From Vescimonas sanitatis (GTDB lineage: Bacteria; Bacillota; Clostridia; Oscillospirales; Oscillospiraceae), in NCBI RefSeq assembly GCF_049060325.1, contig NZ_JBMGPW010000009.1, positions 1 through 64,000 on the forward strand: DNA of 64,000 bases, written 5' to 3'. A model generated the notes under the pieces. It ran no database searches, was not told the DNA's origin, and saw only the letters and a program-made list of their open reading frames with translations. The position numbers and the translations under genes are program-made. This document shows, in pieces, positions 16,362 to 24,834 of the stretch; position 1 is the first letter of the stretch, and every line of letters begins with the position of its first letter.

Positions 16362-16860
16362 CGTATCTAAGCTGCTCAACGAGCAGATCAACAAGGAGTT
16401 CTACTCCGCCTATCTGTATCTGGATTTTGCCAATTACTACGCCTCCGTGGGATTAGACGGCTTTGAGAACTGGTACCGGGTGCAGGCGCAGGAGGAGCGG
16501 GATCACGCCATGCTGTTCTATCAGTATTTGCAGAACAACGGCGAGGGCGTCACCTTTGAGGCCATCGCAAGGCCGGAGTGGGAACGGGGCGACCACATGA
16601 CCCCGCTGAAAAAGGCACTGGCGCATGAGAAGCTGGTCACTGCCAGCATCGACACCATCTACGCCGCTGCATACGAGGCAAAGGACTTCCGCGCCATGCA
16701 GATGCTGGACTGGTTCATCAAGGAGCAGGGCGAGGAGGAGAAGAACGCCGCCGACCTCATCACCAAGATGGAGCTGTTCGGCGGTGACAGCAAGGGGCTG
16801 TATATGCTCAACAGCGAGCTAAAGGCACGGGTCTACACCGCGCCCTCGCTGGTGCTGTAA
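16351..16860 (+). CDS. ftnA: Non-haem ferritin
   Basis: The 169-residue four-helix protein matches bacterial ferritin in length. Ferroxidase residues are visible in NKEFYSAYLYLDFANYY (Glu), AQEERDHAMLFYQYL (Glu and His) and the C-terminal helix IKEQGEEEKNAADLI. It stores iron as ferric mineral using H2O2 or O2 and limits Fenton chemistry. It is translated from AAGGAG inside the regulator gene end, so the two are coupled. A hairpin at 16893-16926 ends the operon. Confidence 0.95.
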   Translation: MNANVSKLLNEQINKEFYSAYLYLDFANYYASVGLDGFENWYRVQAQEERDHAMLFYQYLQNNGEGVTFEAIARPEWERGDHMTPLKKALAHEKLVTASIDTIYAAAYEAKDFRAMQMLDWFIKEQGEEEKNAADLITKMELFGGDSKGLYMLNSELKARVYTAPSLVL

Positions 16861-16892
16861 GCCCCGCGCGGCTGCGGGCTTTCGCATCAGAT

Positions 16893-16926
16893 AAAAGGCA
16901 GACTGCATACAGGTGGCCTGCCTTTT
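16893..16926 (+). terminator. Terminator after ferritin
   Basis: AAAAGGCAG (16893-16901) and CTGCCTTTT (16918-16926) pair around a 16-base loop; CTT follows. In 16861-17213 the only other element I see is the palindrome at 16939. Confidence 0.6.
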
Positions 16927-16938
16927 CTTCCACCATAA

Positions 16939-16956
16939 AGTTAGAGATGGCTAACT
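16939..16956. promoter_or_regulatory. AGTTAG-6-CTAACT palindrome (DtxR/IdeR-like operator)
   Basis: A perfect 6-6-6 palindrome lies upstream of the methyltransferase/ZIP/P-ATPase operon. Nearly the same site occurs at 22470. The TTAG/CTAA half-sites resemble boxes of DtxR-family metalloregulators; no such regulator is encoded in the window. Confidence 0.5.
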
Positions 16957-17213
16957 GCATATAGGACAGAAAGGAATTCGGAGCTTGAACAAGGAAAAGA
17001 AGATCGAAACTGTTACCCTCATGGTGCGCCGGTATTGCCGGGGGGGTGCATGGGACAAGGGGCGAGGCGCTTTGCCCGGCATGTGCCGCCCTGCTGGAAT
17101 ACGCCAGGCAGCGGCGGGACAGATGCCCGCACGGGAAAATCTAGCGGTACTTTGAATCCTTTCTGAGAGGTACAAGGCGGCAAAGAAACAAAGAAGTGAT
17201 AAGGGCAACGGCT

Positions 17214-17828
17214 ATGAAAGAACGAAAGAATTTTTGGGACAGAAATGCCGGTCGTTACGACCGCTTTATGCGAAAGGATCGGGCGGCGTATGAAGAGATG
17301 TATGCGCTGATCCGGCCGGTCGTGAAAGCAAAAACGGTGCTGGAGCTTGCCACTGGTACAGGGCTGATCACAAAGCATATCGTGAACGCGGCGGCGCACA
17401 TCGAGGCGACGGACGCCTCCCCGGAGATGATTCTTGAAGCAAAGCGGGATAACCGCTCGGCAAAGCTGCACTTTTCGGTGCAGGATATGTTCCGCCTGCC
17501 CTATGCAGACAAGTCCTTCGACGTGGTGATCGTGTCCAACGCACTGCACATTGTGCCGCAGCCGGAGAAGGCCCTTACCGAGATCTGCCGGGTTCTGAAG
17601 GATGACGGCGTGCTCATCGCGCCCACCTTCACCCACGCGGAGAATTCTATTTTCGGCAAGGTCAGGGCATTTTTCATGAAGATGGCAGGCTTCCCCCTCC
17701 ACGGCAGGTGGACGGGCGAGGAATACCTGCGCTTCCTAAGGCAGAATGGCTGGACGGTGCGGAAAAGCGCTGTTCTAAAGGCGTCCTTCCCGCTGACCTA
17801 TGCGGAATGTGTGAAATCGGAGGTGTGA
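17214..17828 (+). CDS. SAM-dependent methyltransferase, class I (first of a pair)
   Basis: The 204-residue protein has a Rossmann methyltransferase core. Motif I is VLELATGTGLITKHI, a motif II acidic residue lies in IEATDAS, and motif IV/V is in FDVVIVSNALHIV followed by ICRVLKDDGVLIAPTF. Length and motifs fit the ubiE-like type 11 group acting on small molecules. The ATG at 17214 is chosen; a GTG six codons earlier is possible. It is first of a run of six same-strand genes ending in a metal ATPase, five bases before a second methyltransferase. The substrate is unknown; a metalloid or thiol acceptor is speculative. Confidence 0.85.
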   Translation: MKERKNFWDRNAGRYDRFMRKDRAAYEEMYALIRPVVKAKTVLELATGTGLITKHIVNAAAHIEATDASPEMILEAKRDNRSAKLHFSVQDMFRLPYADKSFDVVIVSNALHIVPQPEKALTEICRVLKDDGVLIAPTFTHAENSIFGKVRAFFMKMAGFPLHGRWTGEEYLRFLRQNGWTVRKSAVLKASFPLTYAECVKSEV

Positions 17829-17832
17829 TAAG

Positions 17833-18438
17833 ATGTCATTTTTTGAGAACACCAGAAAGCCTGTGGGGCTTAGCGGGAAAATCATGGTCGCCATGATGAA
17901 CCTGGGGCACAGTCCTGTGGCACGGTGGGGACTTCACTTTTTGGAGCTTACTCTGGACGCCAGGGTGCTGGACTGCGGCTGCGGCGGCGGTGCGAATATC
18001 CGGCGGCTGCTGAAAAAATGCCCGCAGGGGATCGTCAAGGGCATTGACTATTCGCCTGTCAGTGTGGAGAAATCCAAAAAGGTCAACGAGGCCGCCATAG
18101 CGGAGGGTCGCTGCGCCGTTCTGCAAGGCAGTGTGGCGGATATGATGCTTGCGGACAACTGGTTCGATGCGGTCACAGCCTTTGAAACCGTCTATTTCTG
18201 GCCTGACCTGCCGCAGTGCTTCCGGGAGGTTTACCGGGTGCTGAAGCCCGGTGCGACATTTCTCATCTGCAACGAGAGCAACGGCGACACAGACAGGGAC
18301 GAAAAGTGGACGGAGATCATCGGCGGCATGACCATCTATAAGGACGTAGAGTTAAAGGCGTATCTGGAGCAGGCGGGTTTTCACGAGGTGCGGATACACA
18401 AAAAGAAAAGCTGGCTCTGCATCACGGCGCGGAAATGA
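17833..18438 (+). CDS. SAM-dependent methyltransferase, class I (second of a pair)
   Basis: The 201-residue protein has motif I VLDCGCGGGANIRRLL, the acidic loop VKGIDYSPVSV and the FDAVTAFETVYFW post-motif typical of class I methyltransferases. The N-terminal helix (NTRKPVGLSGKIMVAMMNLGHSPVARWGL) matches a common Firmicute group without assigned substrate. It sits four bases after the first methyltransferase and 15 before the ATC-hydrolase-like gene. Confidence 0.87.
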   Translation: MSFFENTRKPVGLSGKIMVAMMNLGHSPVARWGLHFLELTLDARVLDCGCGGGANIRRLLKKCPQGIVKGIDYSPVSVEKSKKVNEAAIAEGRCAVLQGSVADMMLADNWFDAVTAFETVYFWPDLPQCFREVYRVLKPGATFLICNESNGDTDRDEKWTEIIGGMTIYKDVELKAYLEQAGFHEVRIHKKKSWLCITARK

Positions 18439-18453
18439 GGGAGAAGCAGACAG

Positions 18454-19155
18454 GTGAAGGACAAGAAGCTCCTATTTGACCGCAAATGCCATGTGCTGTA
18501 TTCCAAGCCCTGCAAGAAGGAGATACGGGCGAAGATCGGCCTGCACTACCCGGAAGCGGAGCGGGAGGCGATATGGGAAAAGGTACAGCGGCAGTATGCG
18601 GACTTCCTCTCCGACTGGCGCACCGATTTGGGCGGCAAGCGGAACTTCCACAACGGCGTAGGCGGCACCTACGACTGCATCGCCATCATGAGCTATTACA
18701 CAGTCTGCAAAGCCGTCGCATCCTTCCACGAGATCGAGGAGATGGAGGAAAATCTGATCCTGCCGATCTTCCGCAGGCTGCACTTTGTGGACTGCAACAA
18801 GCCGTTCTGGAGGAAGCAGATGTACAGGGCGTTTGTGCGGGCGAAAGGCGGCTGCGACAAATGGCACGATTACGAGATGACGGTTGCACCTTATGAAAAC
18901 GGCAAGCCCATCTATTATGAATTTACATCGTGTCCGGCAGCGGAATTTGCCATCCGGCACGGTCTTACGGACATCATGCCCGCCTTGTGCAATGTGGACT
19001 TTGCTTCCATGGAGCTGCTCCACGCAAGACTGGTAAGGACGACTACCTGTGTGGACGGCTGCAAATGCGACTATACCATCTGCGGCGACAAAGACCCATA
19101 CTTAAAAGAACATCCCGAATACCGGGACGAGGCGGGATTCAGAAAGAACAAATAA
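18454..19155 (+). CDS. L-2-amino-thiazoline-4-carboxylic acid hydrolase-like protein
   Basis: The 233-residue product matches the ATC-hydrolase family. The sequence FHNGVGGTYDCIAIMSYYTVCKA is followed by a Cys-rich end (TTTCVDGCKCDYTICGDKDPY). The named Pseudomonas enzyme opens the thiazoline ring on the way to L-cysteine, but most members in gut Clostridia have no tested activity. The start is GTG, weakly supported by GGGAG. Position between methyltransferases and metal transporters suggests a thiol or metal-ligand function (inference). Confidence 0.75.
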   Translation: MKDKKLLFDRKCHVLYSKPCKKEIRAKIGLHYPEAEREAIWEKVQRQYADFLSDWRTDLGGKRNFHNGVGGTYDCIAIMSYYTVCKAVASFHEIEEMEENLILPIFRRLHFVDCNKPFWRKQMYRAFVRAKGGCDKWHDYEMTVAPYENGKPIYYEFTSCPAAEFAIRHGLTDIMPALCNVDFASMELLHARLVRTTTCVDGCKCDYTICGDKDPYLKEHPEYRDEAGFRKNK

Positions 19156-19182
19156 TACTGCAACGCAAAGGCGGTGAAGCAA

Positions 19183-19959
19183 ATGGAAACCTTTCTTGGA
19201 ATCATGATTCCCTTCTTGGGCACAACACTGGGCGCGGCCTGCGTGTTCTTTATGAAAAGATCCCTTGGCGATCTGGTGCAGCGCGCCCTTGCGGGCTTTG
19301 CCGCCGGGGTGATGGTGGCGGCGTCCATCTGGAGCCTGCTGATTCCAGCCATCGAGCAGTCAGAGGGCATGGGCAAGCTGTCTTTCCTTCCCGCCTTTAT
19401 CGGCTTCTGGGTCGGCGTACTGTTTTTGCTCCTGCTCGACCATCTGATCCCTCACCTTCACGTGGGCAGCAACCAGGCGGAGGGCCCGAAAAGCAGGCTG
19501 GGCCGCAGCACCATGATGGTGCTGGCGGTGACTCTACATAACATTCCGGAGGGAATGGCGGTGGGTGTCATGTATGCGGGTTTCCTTGCGGGGAACGCGC
19601 AGATCACGGCGGCGAGTGCGCTTGTCCTGTCGCTGGGTATTGCCATTCAGAATTTCCCGGAGGGAGCGATCATCTCCATGCCGCTGCGGGCGGAGGGTGA
19701 GAGCAAGGGCAAGGCGTTTTTCGGCGGTGTGCTTTCCGGCGTTGTCGAGCCTATCGGCGCGATGCTGACGATTCTTGCGGCGCAGCTCGTGATCCCGGCG
19801 CTGCCGTATTTTCTGAGCTTTGCTGCAGGCGCCATGCTCTATGTGGTGGTGGAGGAGCTTATCCCGGAGATGTCACAGGGAAAGCACTCCAACATCGGCA
19901 CGATTTTCTTTGCCGTGGGCTTTAGCGTCATGATGACGCTGGATGTGGCACTGGGATAG
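19183..19959 (+). CDS. ZIP-family divalent metal transporter
   Basis: The 258-residue membrane protein has about eight helices. Its paired metal motifs HNIPEGMAVG (helix 4) and NFPEGAIISM (helix 5) are the ZupT/ZIP signature for Zn, Fe or Mn uptake. A short His loop (DHLIPHLHVG) follows helix 3. The ATG at 19183 has AAAGGCGG upstream; a GTG three codons earlier is less likely. It belongs to the operon behind the palindrome at 16939. Confidence 0.9.
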   Translation: METFLGIMIPFLGTTLGAACVFFMKRSLGDLVQRALAGFAAGVMVAASIWSLLIPAIEQSEGMGKLSFLPAFIGFWVGVLFLLLLDHLIPHLHVGSNQAEGPKSRLGRSTMMVLAVTLHNIPEGMAVGVMYAGFLAGNAQITAASALVLSLGIAIQNFPEGAIISMPLRAEGESKGKAFFGGVLSGVVEPIGAMLTILAAQLVIPALPYFLSFAAGAMLYVVVEELIPEMSQGKHSNIGTIFFAVGFSVMMTLDVALG

Positions 19960-20053
19960 GATTTCGGGAAGAAAAAACACGAAACTCATTCCGATGCCGC
20001 CATCGCGGCCATCGGTTTGACATATATATATTTTATATAGGAGGACAATCATC

Positions 20054-20323
20054 ATGAAAAAAATCGGTTTATTTGCAGCAGGCGTGCTGTTCGGCACGGC
20101 GGGTATCAAGCTGCTGGGCAGCAAGGACGCCAAGAAGGTCTACGCCCACACCACTGCTGCCGCACTGCGTGCCAAGGAGAGCGTGATGAAAACGGTCACG
20201 GCGGTGCGTGAGGGTGCGGAGGATGTTTACGCCGATGCGAAGGCCATCAACGAATGCCGCGCGGAGGCGGAGGCTGCCGCTGTGGTGGAGGACGCTTCTG
20301 CGGAGGAAAGCAAGGCGGAGTGA
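20054..20323 (+). CDS. DUF6110 small membrane-associated protein
   Basis: The 89-residue protein has an N-terminal hydrophobic segment (GLFAAGVLFGTAGIKLLG), then a charged, Ala-rich helix with VYAHTTAAALRAKESVMKTV and an acidic tail. This matches DUF6110, a family of unknown function that tends to stand directly before heavy-metal P-type ATPases, as here (three bases). It may be an accessory or assembly factor of the pump. Confidence 0.75.
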   Translation: MKKIGLFAAGVLFGTAGIKLLGSKDAKKVYAHTTAAALRAKESVMKTVTAVREGAEDVYADAKAINECRAEAEAAAVVEDASAEESKAE

Positions 20324-20326
20324 GCC

Positions 20327-22414
20327 ATGAAGTGCAAGATCCTACACGAAACGACCGGACGACTGCGGGTACACCTGTGCTGCGGGCGGATGACATTACC
20401 CCAAGCGGATGTGCTGGAATATTATCTGCGTGCCCAGAACGGCGTGCGCTCCGTCAGGGTCTACGACCGGACGCAGGACGCGGTGGTGGTGTACGGCGGG
20501 AAACGGGAGAACGTTGTCTCCGCGCTGGCACGTTTCTCCTTCGCCAAGGCGGAGACCATGGAGCTGGTGCCGGAGCATACCTCCCGGGCGCTGAACCGGG
20601 AGTTTGAGGACAAGCTGGCAGTTGCCGTCATACGGCGGTGTATCTCCAAACTGTTCCTGCCTGCGCCCATCACCACGTCGCTGGCACTGCTCCGCTCCGT
20701 AAAGTACATCCGGGAGGGGCTTTCGGCACTGTGGCACGGCAAGCTGTCCGTCGCCGTGCTGGATGCCACCGCCGTTACGGTGTCCATGGCACGGGGCGAT
20801 TTTGCCACCGCCGGCTCCGTCATGTTCATGCTGCATCTGGGCGAAATTCTGGAGGAGTGGACCCACAAAAAGTCCGTGGCCGACCTCGCCTCCGCTATGA
20901 GCCTGCGGGTGGACAGTGTCTGGCAGCAGGTAAACGGCGCCGAGGTGCTGACGAAGATCACCGATGTGAAGCCGGGCGACCGTATCGTGATCCGCACCGG
21001 CGGCATGATCCCGCTGGACGGCCGGGTGGTGGAGGGCGAGGCCATGGTGAACCAGTCCTCCCTCACCGGCGAGTCCATGCCTGTGGCCAAGCACCCCGGC
21101 AGTCCCGTCTATGCCGGGACGGTGGCGGAGGAGGGCGAGTGCGTCATCTCCGTGGAGAGATCCTCCGGCAGCGGGCGGTATGACCGGGTGGTTCACATGA
21201 TCGAGGAGTCGGAGAAGCTGAAATCCACCGCCGAGGACAAGGCGTCCCGGATGGCGGACAGGCTGGTGCCCTATACGCTGGGCGGCACGGCACTGACGTA
21301 TCTTCTGACCCGGAACGTGACGAAAATGCTCTCGGTGCTGATGGTGGACTTCTCCTGCGCCCTGAAGCTGGCCATCCCCATCGCGGTGCTGTCCGCCATG
21401 CGGGAGAGCAGCGGCTATCACATCTCCGTCAAGGGCGGACGCTTTTTGGAGGCGGTGGCCAAGGCGGACACCATTGTGTTCGACAAGACCGGCACGCTGA
21501 CCTATGCGACGCCCACCGTGGCGGCGGTCATCCCCTTCGGCGGACACAACGAGGCGGAAATGCTGCGCCTTGCCGCCTGTCTGGAGGAGCATTACCCACA
21601 TTCCATGGCAAACGCCGTGGTAGCGGAGGCAAAGCGGCACGGGCTCACCCACGAGGAGTACCATTCGCAGGTGCAGTATGTGGTGGCCCACGGCATCTCC
21701 AGTATGGTGGAGGGCAAGAAGGTCATTATCGGCAGCGCCCACTTCGTCTTTGAGGACGAGGGCTGCCGCATCCCGGAGGGAGAGCAGCCGAAATTTGACG
21801 CGCTGCCCGCCGCGTATTCCCACTTGTACCTCAGCATAGACGGGGAGCTGGCGGCGGTGATCTGCATCCACGATCCCCTGCGCCGGGAGGCGCGGGAGGC
21901 GATAAGGGCACTGCACGAGAGCGGCTTTGCCAACGTGGTGATGATGACCGGCGACAACCGCCGCACGGCGGAGGCTGTGGCTGCCGAGGTGGGCGTGGAC
22001 GCCGTGTATGCCGAGGTGCTGCCGGAGGACAAGGCCGCGTTTATCCGGCAGGAAAAGGCGAAGGGCCACACCGTTATCATGGTGGGCGACGGCGTCAACG
22101 ACTCCCCTGCTCTGTCGGAGGCGGACGCGGGCATCGCCATCTCCACCGGTGCGGCCATCGCCCGGGAGATCGCAGACATCACCGTTTCCTCGGAGGATCT
22201 GTTTGCGCTGGTAACACTGCGCAGGCTCGGTGAGGCACTGATGGAGCGTATCCACGGCAGCTACCGCTTCATCGTGGGCTTCAACCTGACGCTGATCGTA
22301 CTGGGTGTGGCGGGGGTACTGCCGCCCACCACCTCGGCATTGCTGCACAATGGCTCCACGCTGGGCATCAGCCTGCGGAATATGACCGACCTGCTGGACG
22401 AAAACAAATTATAA
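20327..22414 (+). CDS. P1B-type heavy-metal ATPase with atypical FSC motif
   Basis: The 695-residue pump has an N-terminal HMA-like domain without its CxxC (residues about 1-75), the actuator TGES loop, the phosphorylation site DKTGTLT and the hinge GDGVNDSPAL. The ion-channel motif reads FSCALKL where most P1B pumps have CPC or SPC, and the usual HP locus reads YPHSMA. Both changes define a divergent P1B group whose ion cannot be assigned from sequence; the ZIP neighbour suggests a first-row metal. Export is expected. It is the last gene of the operon. Confidence 0.9.
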   Translation: MKCKILHETTGRLRVHLCCGRMTLPQADVLEYYLRAQNGVRSVRVYDRTQDAVVVYGGKRENVVSALARFSFAKAETMELVPEHTSRALNREFEDKLAVAVIRRCISKLFLPAPITTSLALLRSVKYIREGLSALWHGKLSVAVLDATAVTVSMARGDFATAGSVMFMLHLGEILEEWTHKKSVADLASAMSLRVDSVWQQVNGAEVLTKITDVKPGDRIVIRTGGMIPLDGRVVEGEAMVNQSSLTGESMPVAKHPGSPVYAGTVAEEGECVISVERSSGSGRYDRVVHMIEESEKLKSTAEDKASRMADRLVPYTLGGTALTYLLTRNVTKMLSVLMVDFSCALKLAIPIAVLSAMRESSGYHISVKGGRFLEAVAKADTIVFDKTGTLTYATPTVAAVIPFGGHNEAEMLRLAACLEEHYPHSMANAVVAEAKRHGLTHEEYHSQVQYVVAHGISSMVEGKKVIIGSAHFVFEDEGCRIPEGEQPKFDALPAAYSHLYLSIDGELAAVICIHDPLRREAREAIRALHESGFANVVMMTGDNRRTAEAVAAEVGVDAVYAEVLPEDKAAFIRQEKAKGHTVIMVGDGVNDSPALSEADAGIAISTGAAIAREIADITVSSEDLFALVTLRRLGEALMERIHGSYRFIVGFNLTLIVLGVAGVLPPTTSALLHNGSTLGISLRNMTDLLDENKL

Positions 22415-22420
22415 GGAATC

Positions 22421-22454
22421 GGGGCAGGGAAACTGAAAGCTGTATCCCTGCCCC
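22421..22454 (+). terminator. Hairpin after the metal ATPase
   Basis: A perfect 10-bp GC-rich stem (22421-22430/22445-22454) with a 14-base loop follows the stop; no T tract is present. Confidence 0.5.
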
Positions 22455-22469
22455 ACTCCAAAGCATGGC

Positions 22470-22487
22470 GGTTAGAGGAGACTAACT
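22470..22487. promoter_or_regulatory. GGTTAG-6-CTAACT palindrome (second copy)
   Basis: The same half-sites and spacing as at 16939 lie 65 bases before the DUF3793 gene. The right flank TGC is also shared. Confidence 0.5.
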
Positions 22488-22551
22488 GCGAAATGAGCCA
22501 AGGAAACGGAGCGATATTGATGCACAAGACTACCGCAGGAGTTGAGAGCGA

Positions 22552-23103
22552 ATGTCTGAAGAAATACTGATCCGTCAAGGTGCGCCGACACTGGCGGGAA
22601 TCAAGACGGGGAGCTTGTTTCCCTTCCCCTGCGAGGATCACGAGGCACTGATGACGGATATCCGGCGGCTGAATCGGCGGCTGTCGCCCAAGGGGCTTTG
22701 CCTGCTGCCGCTCTGCTTTCTGCCGGGGCAGGCACTTCTTTACCTCTATCGCCCCGCTGGACTGCGGCGGGATCTGCGGGACGCGCAGGCATCCAAGCTG
22801 CTGCGGCAGGCGGGTTATGGCGATGAGAGCTGTGCGCGCTGTGTGGCGCGGCTTGCCTGCCGCTTCCGTGAGGGCAAAGAGTTCCCCCATGAGGTGGGGC
22901 TGTTTCTCAGCTATCCGCCGGAGGACGTGAAGGGTTTCATCAACCACCGTGCGGGCGGCTTCAAATGCGCGGGGCTTTGGAAGGTCTATGGCGACGAGGA
23001 AAAAGCACGCTCGCTATTCGAGAAATACAAAAAATGCACGGAGATCTACTGCGCGCTCTGGCAAAGCGGCTTGAAGCTTGAGCAGCTTGCCGTTGCAGTT
23101 TGA
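22552..23103 (+). CDS. DUF3793 family protein
   Basis: The 183-residue protein shows the DUF3793 layout: the N-terminal phrase GAPTLAGIKTGSLFPF, the middle LCLLPLCFLPGQALLYLYR, then HEVGLFLSYPPEDVKGFI and WKVYGDEEKARSLFEKYKKC. The family has no known activity. In Clostridia it is commonly found beside ferrous-iron (Feo) and flavodoxin genes. Here it precedes a flavodoxin and a palindrome of metalloregulator type, so an iron-limitation role is inferred. Confidence 0.82.
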   Translation: MSEEILIRQGAPTLAGIKTGSLFPFPCEDHEALMTDIRRLNRRLSPKGLCLLPLCFLPGQALLYLYRPAGLRRDLRDAQASKLLRQAGYGDESCARCVARLACRFREGKEFPHEVGLFLSYPPEDVKGFINHRAGGFKCAGLWKVYGDEEKARSLFEKYKKCTEIYCALWQSGLKLEQLAVAV

Positions 23104-23133
23104 TCATATAAAATCATCAAAAGAAAGGAATTT

Positions 23134-23562
23134 ACGAAAATCAAAACTGCTGTTGTTTATTGGAGCGGCACAGGCAATACGGAGGCCATGGCGCGGGCTG
23201 TTGCCGAGGGCATGACCGCCGCGGGCGCGGAGGCTGTTCTGTTCACACCCGCCGAGGTACAGCCCGGCAATCTGAACACCTACGGCGCCATCGCCTTCGG
23301 CTGCCCCGCCATGGGCAGCGAGGTGCTGGAGGAAATGGAGTTCCAGCCCATGTTCGATGCGTGCAAGCGCAGCCTCGGCGGCAAACGCGTGGCACTGTTC
23401 GGCTCCTACGGCTGGGGCGACGGCGAGTGGATGCGCACCTGGGAGAGTGACTGCGACAACGCAGGGGTGAATCTCGTTTGCGAGAGCGTGATCTGCATGG
23501 AGACGCCCGATGACGCGGCACTTGAAGCCTGCCGCGCCTTGGGCAAGGCATTGGCGGAGTGA
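23134..23562 (+). CDS. Flavodoxin with no standard start codon
   Basis: The short-chain flavodoxin has the FMN phosphate loop YWSGTGNTEAMA, then SYGWGDGEWM. These begin upstream of the first ATG (23188), which would remove the whole FMN loop. Between the previous stop (23103) and the loop the frame has no ATG, GTG or TTG. The best start is ACG at 23134, six codons in sequence MKIKTAVV, with AAAGGAA placed correctly before it; ATC at 23140 is the alternative. Either a non-canonical start reduces expression or an ATG was mutated. It is an electron carrier able to replace ferredoxin in iron shortage. Confidence 0.8.
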   Translation, partial: TKIKTAVVYWSGTGNTEAMARAVAEGMTAAGAEAVLFTPAEVQPGNLNTYGAIAFGCPAMGSEVLEEMEFQPMFDACKRSLGGKRVALFGSYGWGDGEWMRTWESDCDNAGVNLVCESVICMETPDDAALEACRALGKALAE

Positions 23563-23843
23563 GAAATGATGCCCGCCGCTGACGGTTGCTTCAGCGGCGG
23601 ATATGCCACGTAGATGTAATTCAAAAGCAGCCAATCCTTTTCAAGACTTGCTGCTTCGTGTGCCGCTATGATGGGCGGCAGTTATTTAGCTGTAATAGAT
23701 GGCGATAGAAGGATTTGCTTCTTTAAGGTATAATGTTTATAAGAATATCCCCTTTGAAGACTGAAAAAGTGCCAACTCTACGATTCATAGGCTTCAATTC
23801 TAAGTGGTGATTTGTTAAAATGTTTTCAGCAGGAGGTGAGCAT

Positions 23844-24698
23844 GTGGATAAGAACACAACAGGCCGCTTTATTGCCGAACTCAGAAAACAAAAGGGCTTT
23901 ACACAAAAGGAATTGGCCGAAAATCTTATGGTAACAGATAAAGCAATTTCACGATGGGAAACAGGAAAAGGACTTCCTGACACTTCGTTGTTAAAACCCC
24001 TTGGAGATGTTTTAGGCGTTTCCGTCACTGAATTGCTGTCTGGAAAAAAGATAGAGGAGGTAGATATGAAAGAGCGGGCTGACAATATTATTTTGGAGGC
24101 GCTGAATTATTCAAAGCGTATGCTTGCAAGTGTAATAAGTGTAACCATTTTCATTATTGGCATCGCTTTCATAATTTCACCGCTATTTTTAGCAAGTAAA
24201 AGTTATATCTGGACACTGGGTCTTATCATTGTTGCAATAGCAATTCTTTACATCTACACACGAAAGCGGGGGTATTCGATGAAAGCAACGGATAGAGTGT
24301 ATTATTTGGCGGCTCTTGCGTTACAAGGTATCGCGTTAGTGTTAGAGGTACTGCCGATTGGTGTGGTCATGGTGTTCGCGACAAGTCCAACCAAACAAAC
24401 TATTGAAGTGTATTCATATTTCAGTCTGCTCCCCGTAGGGTATGCGAATTTCACGCCGCTGTTGACAGGAATCCTGACAATTTTGATTATCTTGCTGGGT
24501 GCAATCGCCTTGTTCAGGTTTGATAGAGCTGCCAGCATCAGAAAAACTATTTTTGTTTGCAGCATTATCTCATTACTGTTTTCGATTGTTCCGCTATTCC
24601 TGTTCGGAACGGTTGGAATGACGGTTGCAAGTTATGCGGTTTCTTGTGCAATCCTCTTGTCGATCTGCCTGCAAGCTGTAGCCAATCGAAAGGAATAG
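23844..24698 (+). CDS. XRE-type regulator with membrane domain
   Basis: The 284-residue protein has an N-terminal helix-turn-helix (ELRKQKGFTQKELAENLMVTDKAISRWETGKG, residues about 10-40) and about six membrane helices in the remainder. Such fusions sense the envelope or simply repress nearby genes. GTG at 23844 is chosen because AGGAGG lies seven bases upstream; an ATG eight codons earlier encodes the ribosome site itself. Base composition is more AT-rich than its neighbours, which hints at recent transfer. No target is evident. Confidence 0.82.
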   Translation: MDKNTTGRFIAELRKQKGFTQKELAENLMVTDKAISRWETGKGLPDTSLLKPLGDVLGVSVTELLSGKKIEEVDMKERADNIILEALNYSKRMLASVISVTIFIIGIAFIISPLFLASKSYIWTLGLIIVAIAILYIYTRKRGYSMKATDRVYYLAALALQGIALVLEVLPIGVVMVFATSPTKQTIEVYSYFSLLPVGYANFTPLLTGILTILIILLGAIALFRFDRAASIRKTIFVCSIISLLFSIVPLFLFGTVGMTVASYAVSCAILLSICLQAVANRKE

Positions 24699-24834
24699 TT
24701 CGTGCTTGGTGAACGACACAAGCGGTATTTATGACTTCTACAGGTGAGGTGCAGACAGACCGCAACAGGCCGTATATGGGCCCGCAGCGATTCTTATACC
24801 CTCCAATTAAGGAGTGATACACAAGGAGCAAATC

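Noticed and set aside
20016..20041. TTGACA followed by TATATA before the DUF6110 gene as a promoter
   Set aside because: Spacing from TTGACA to any usable -10 is too short, and with a 17-bp spacer the -10 would fall on the ribosome site.
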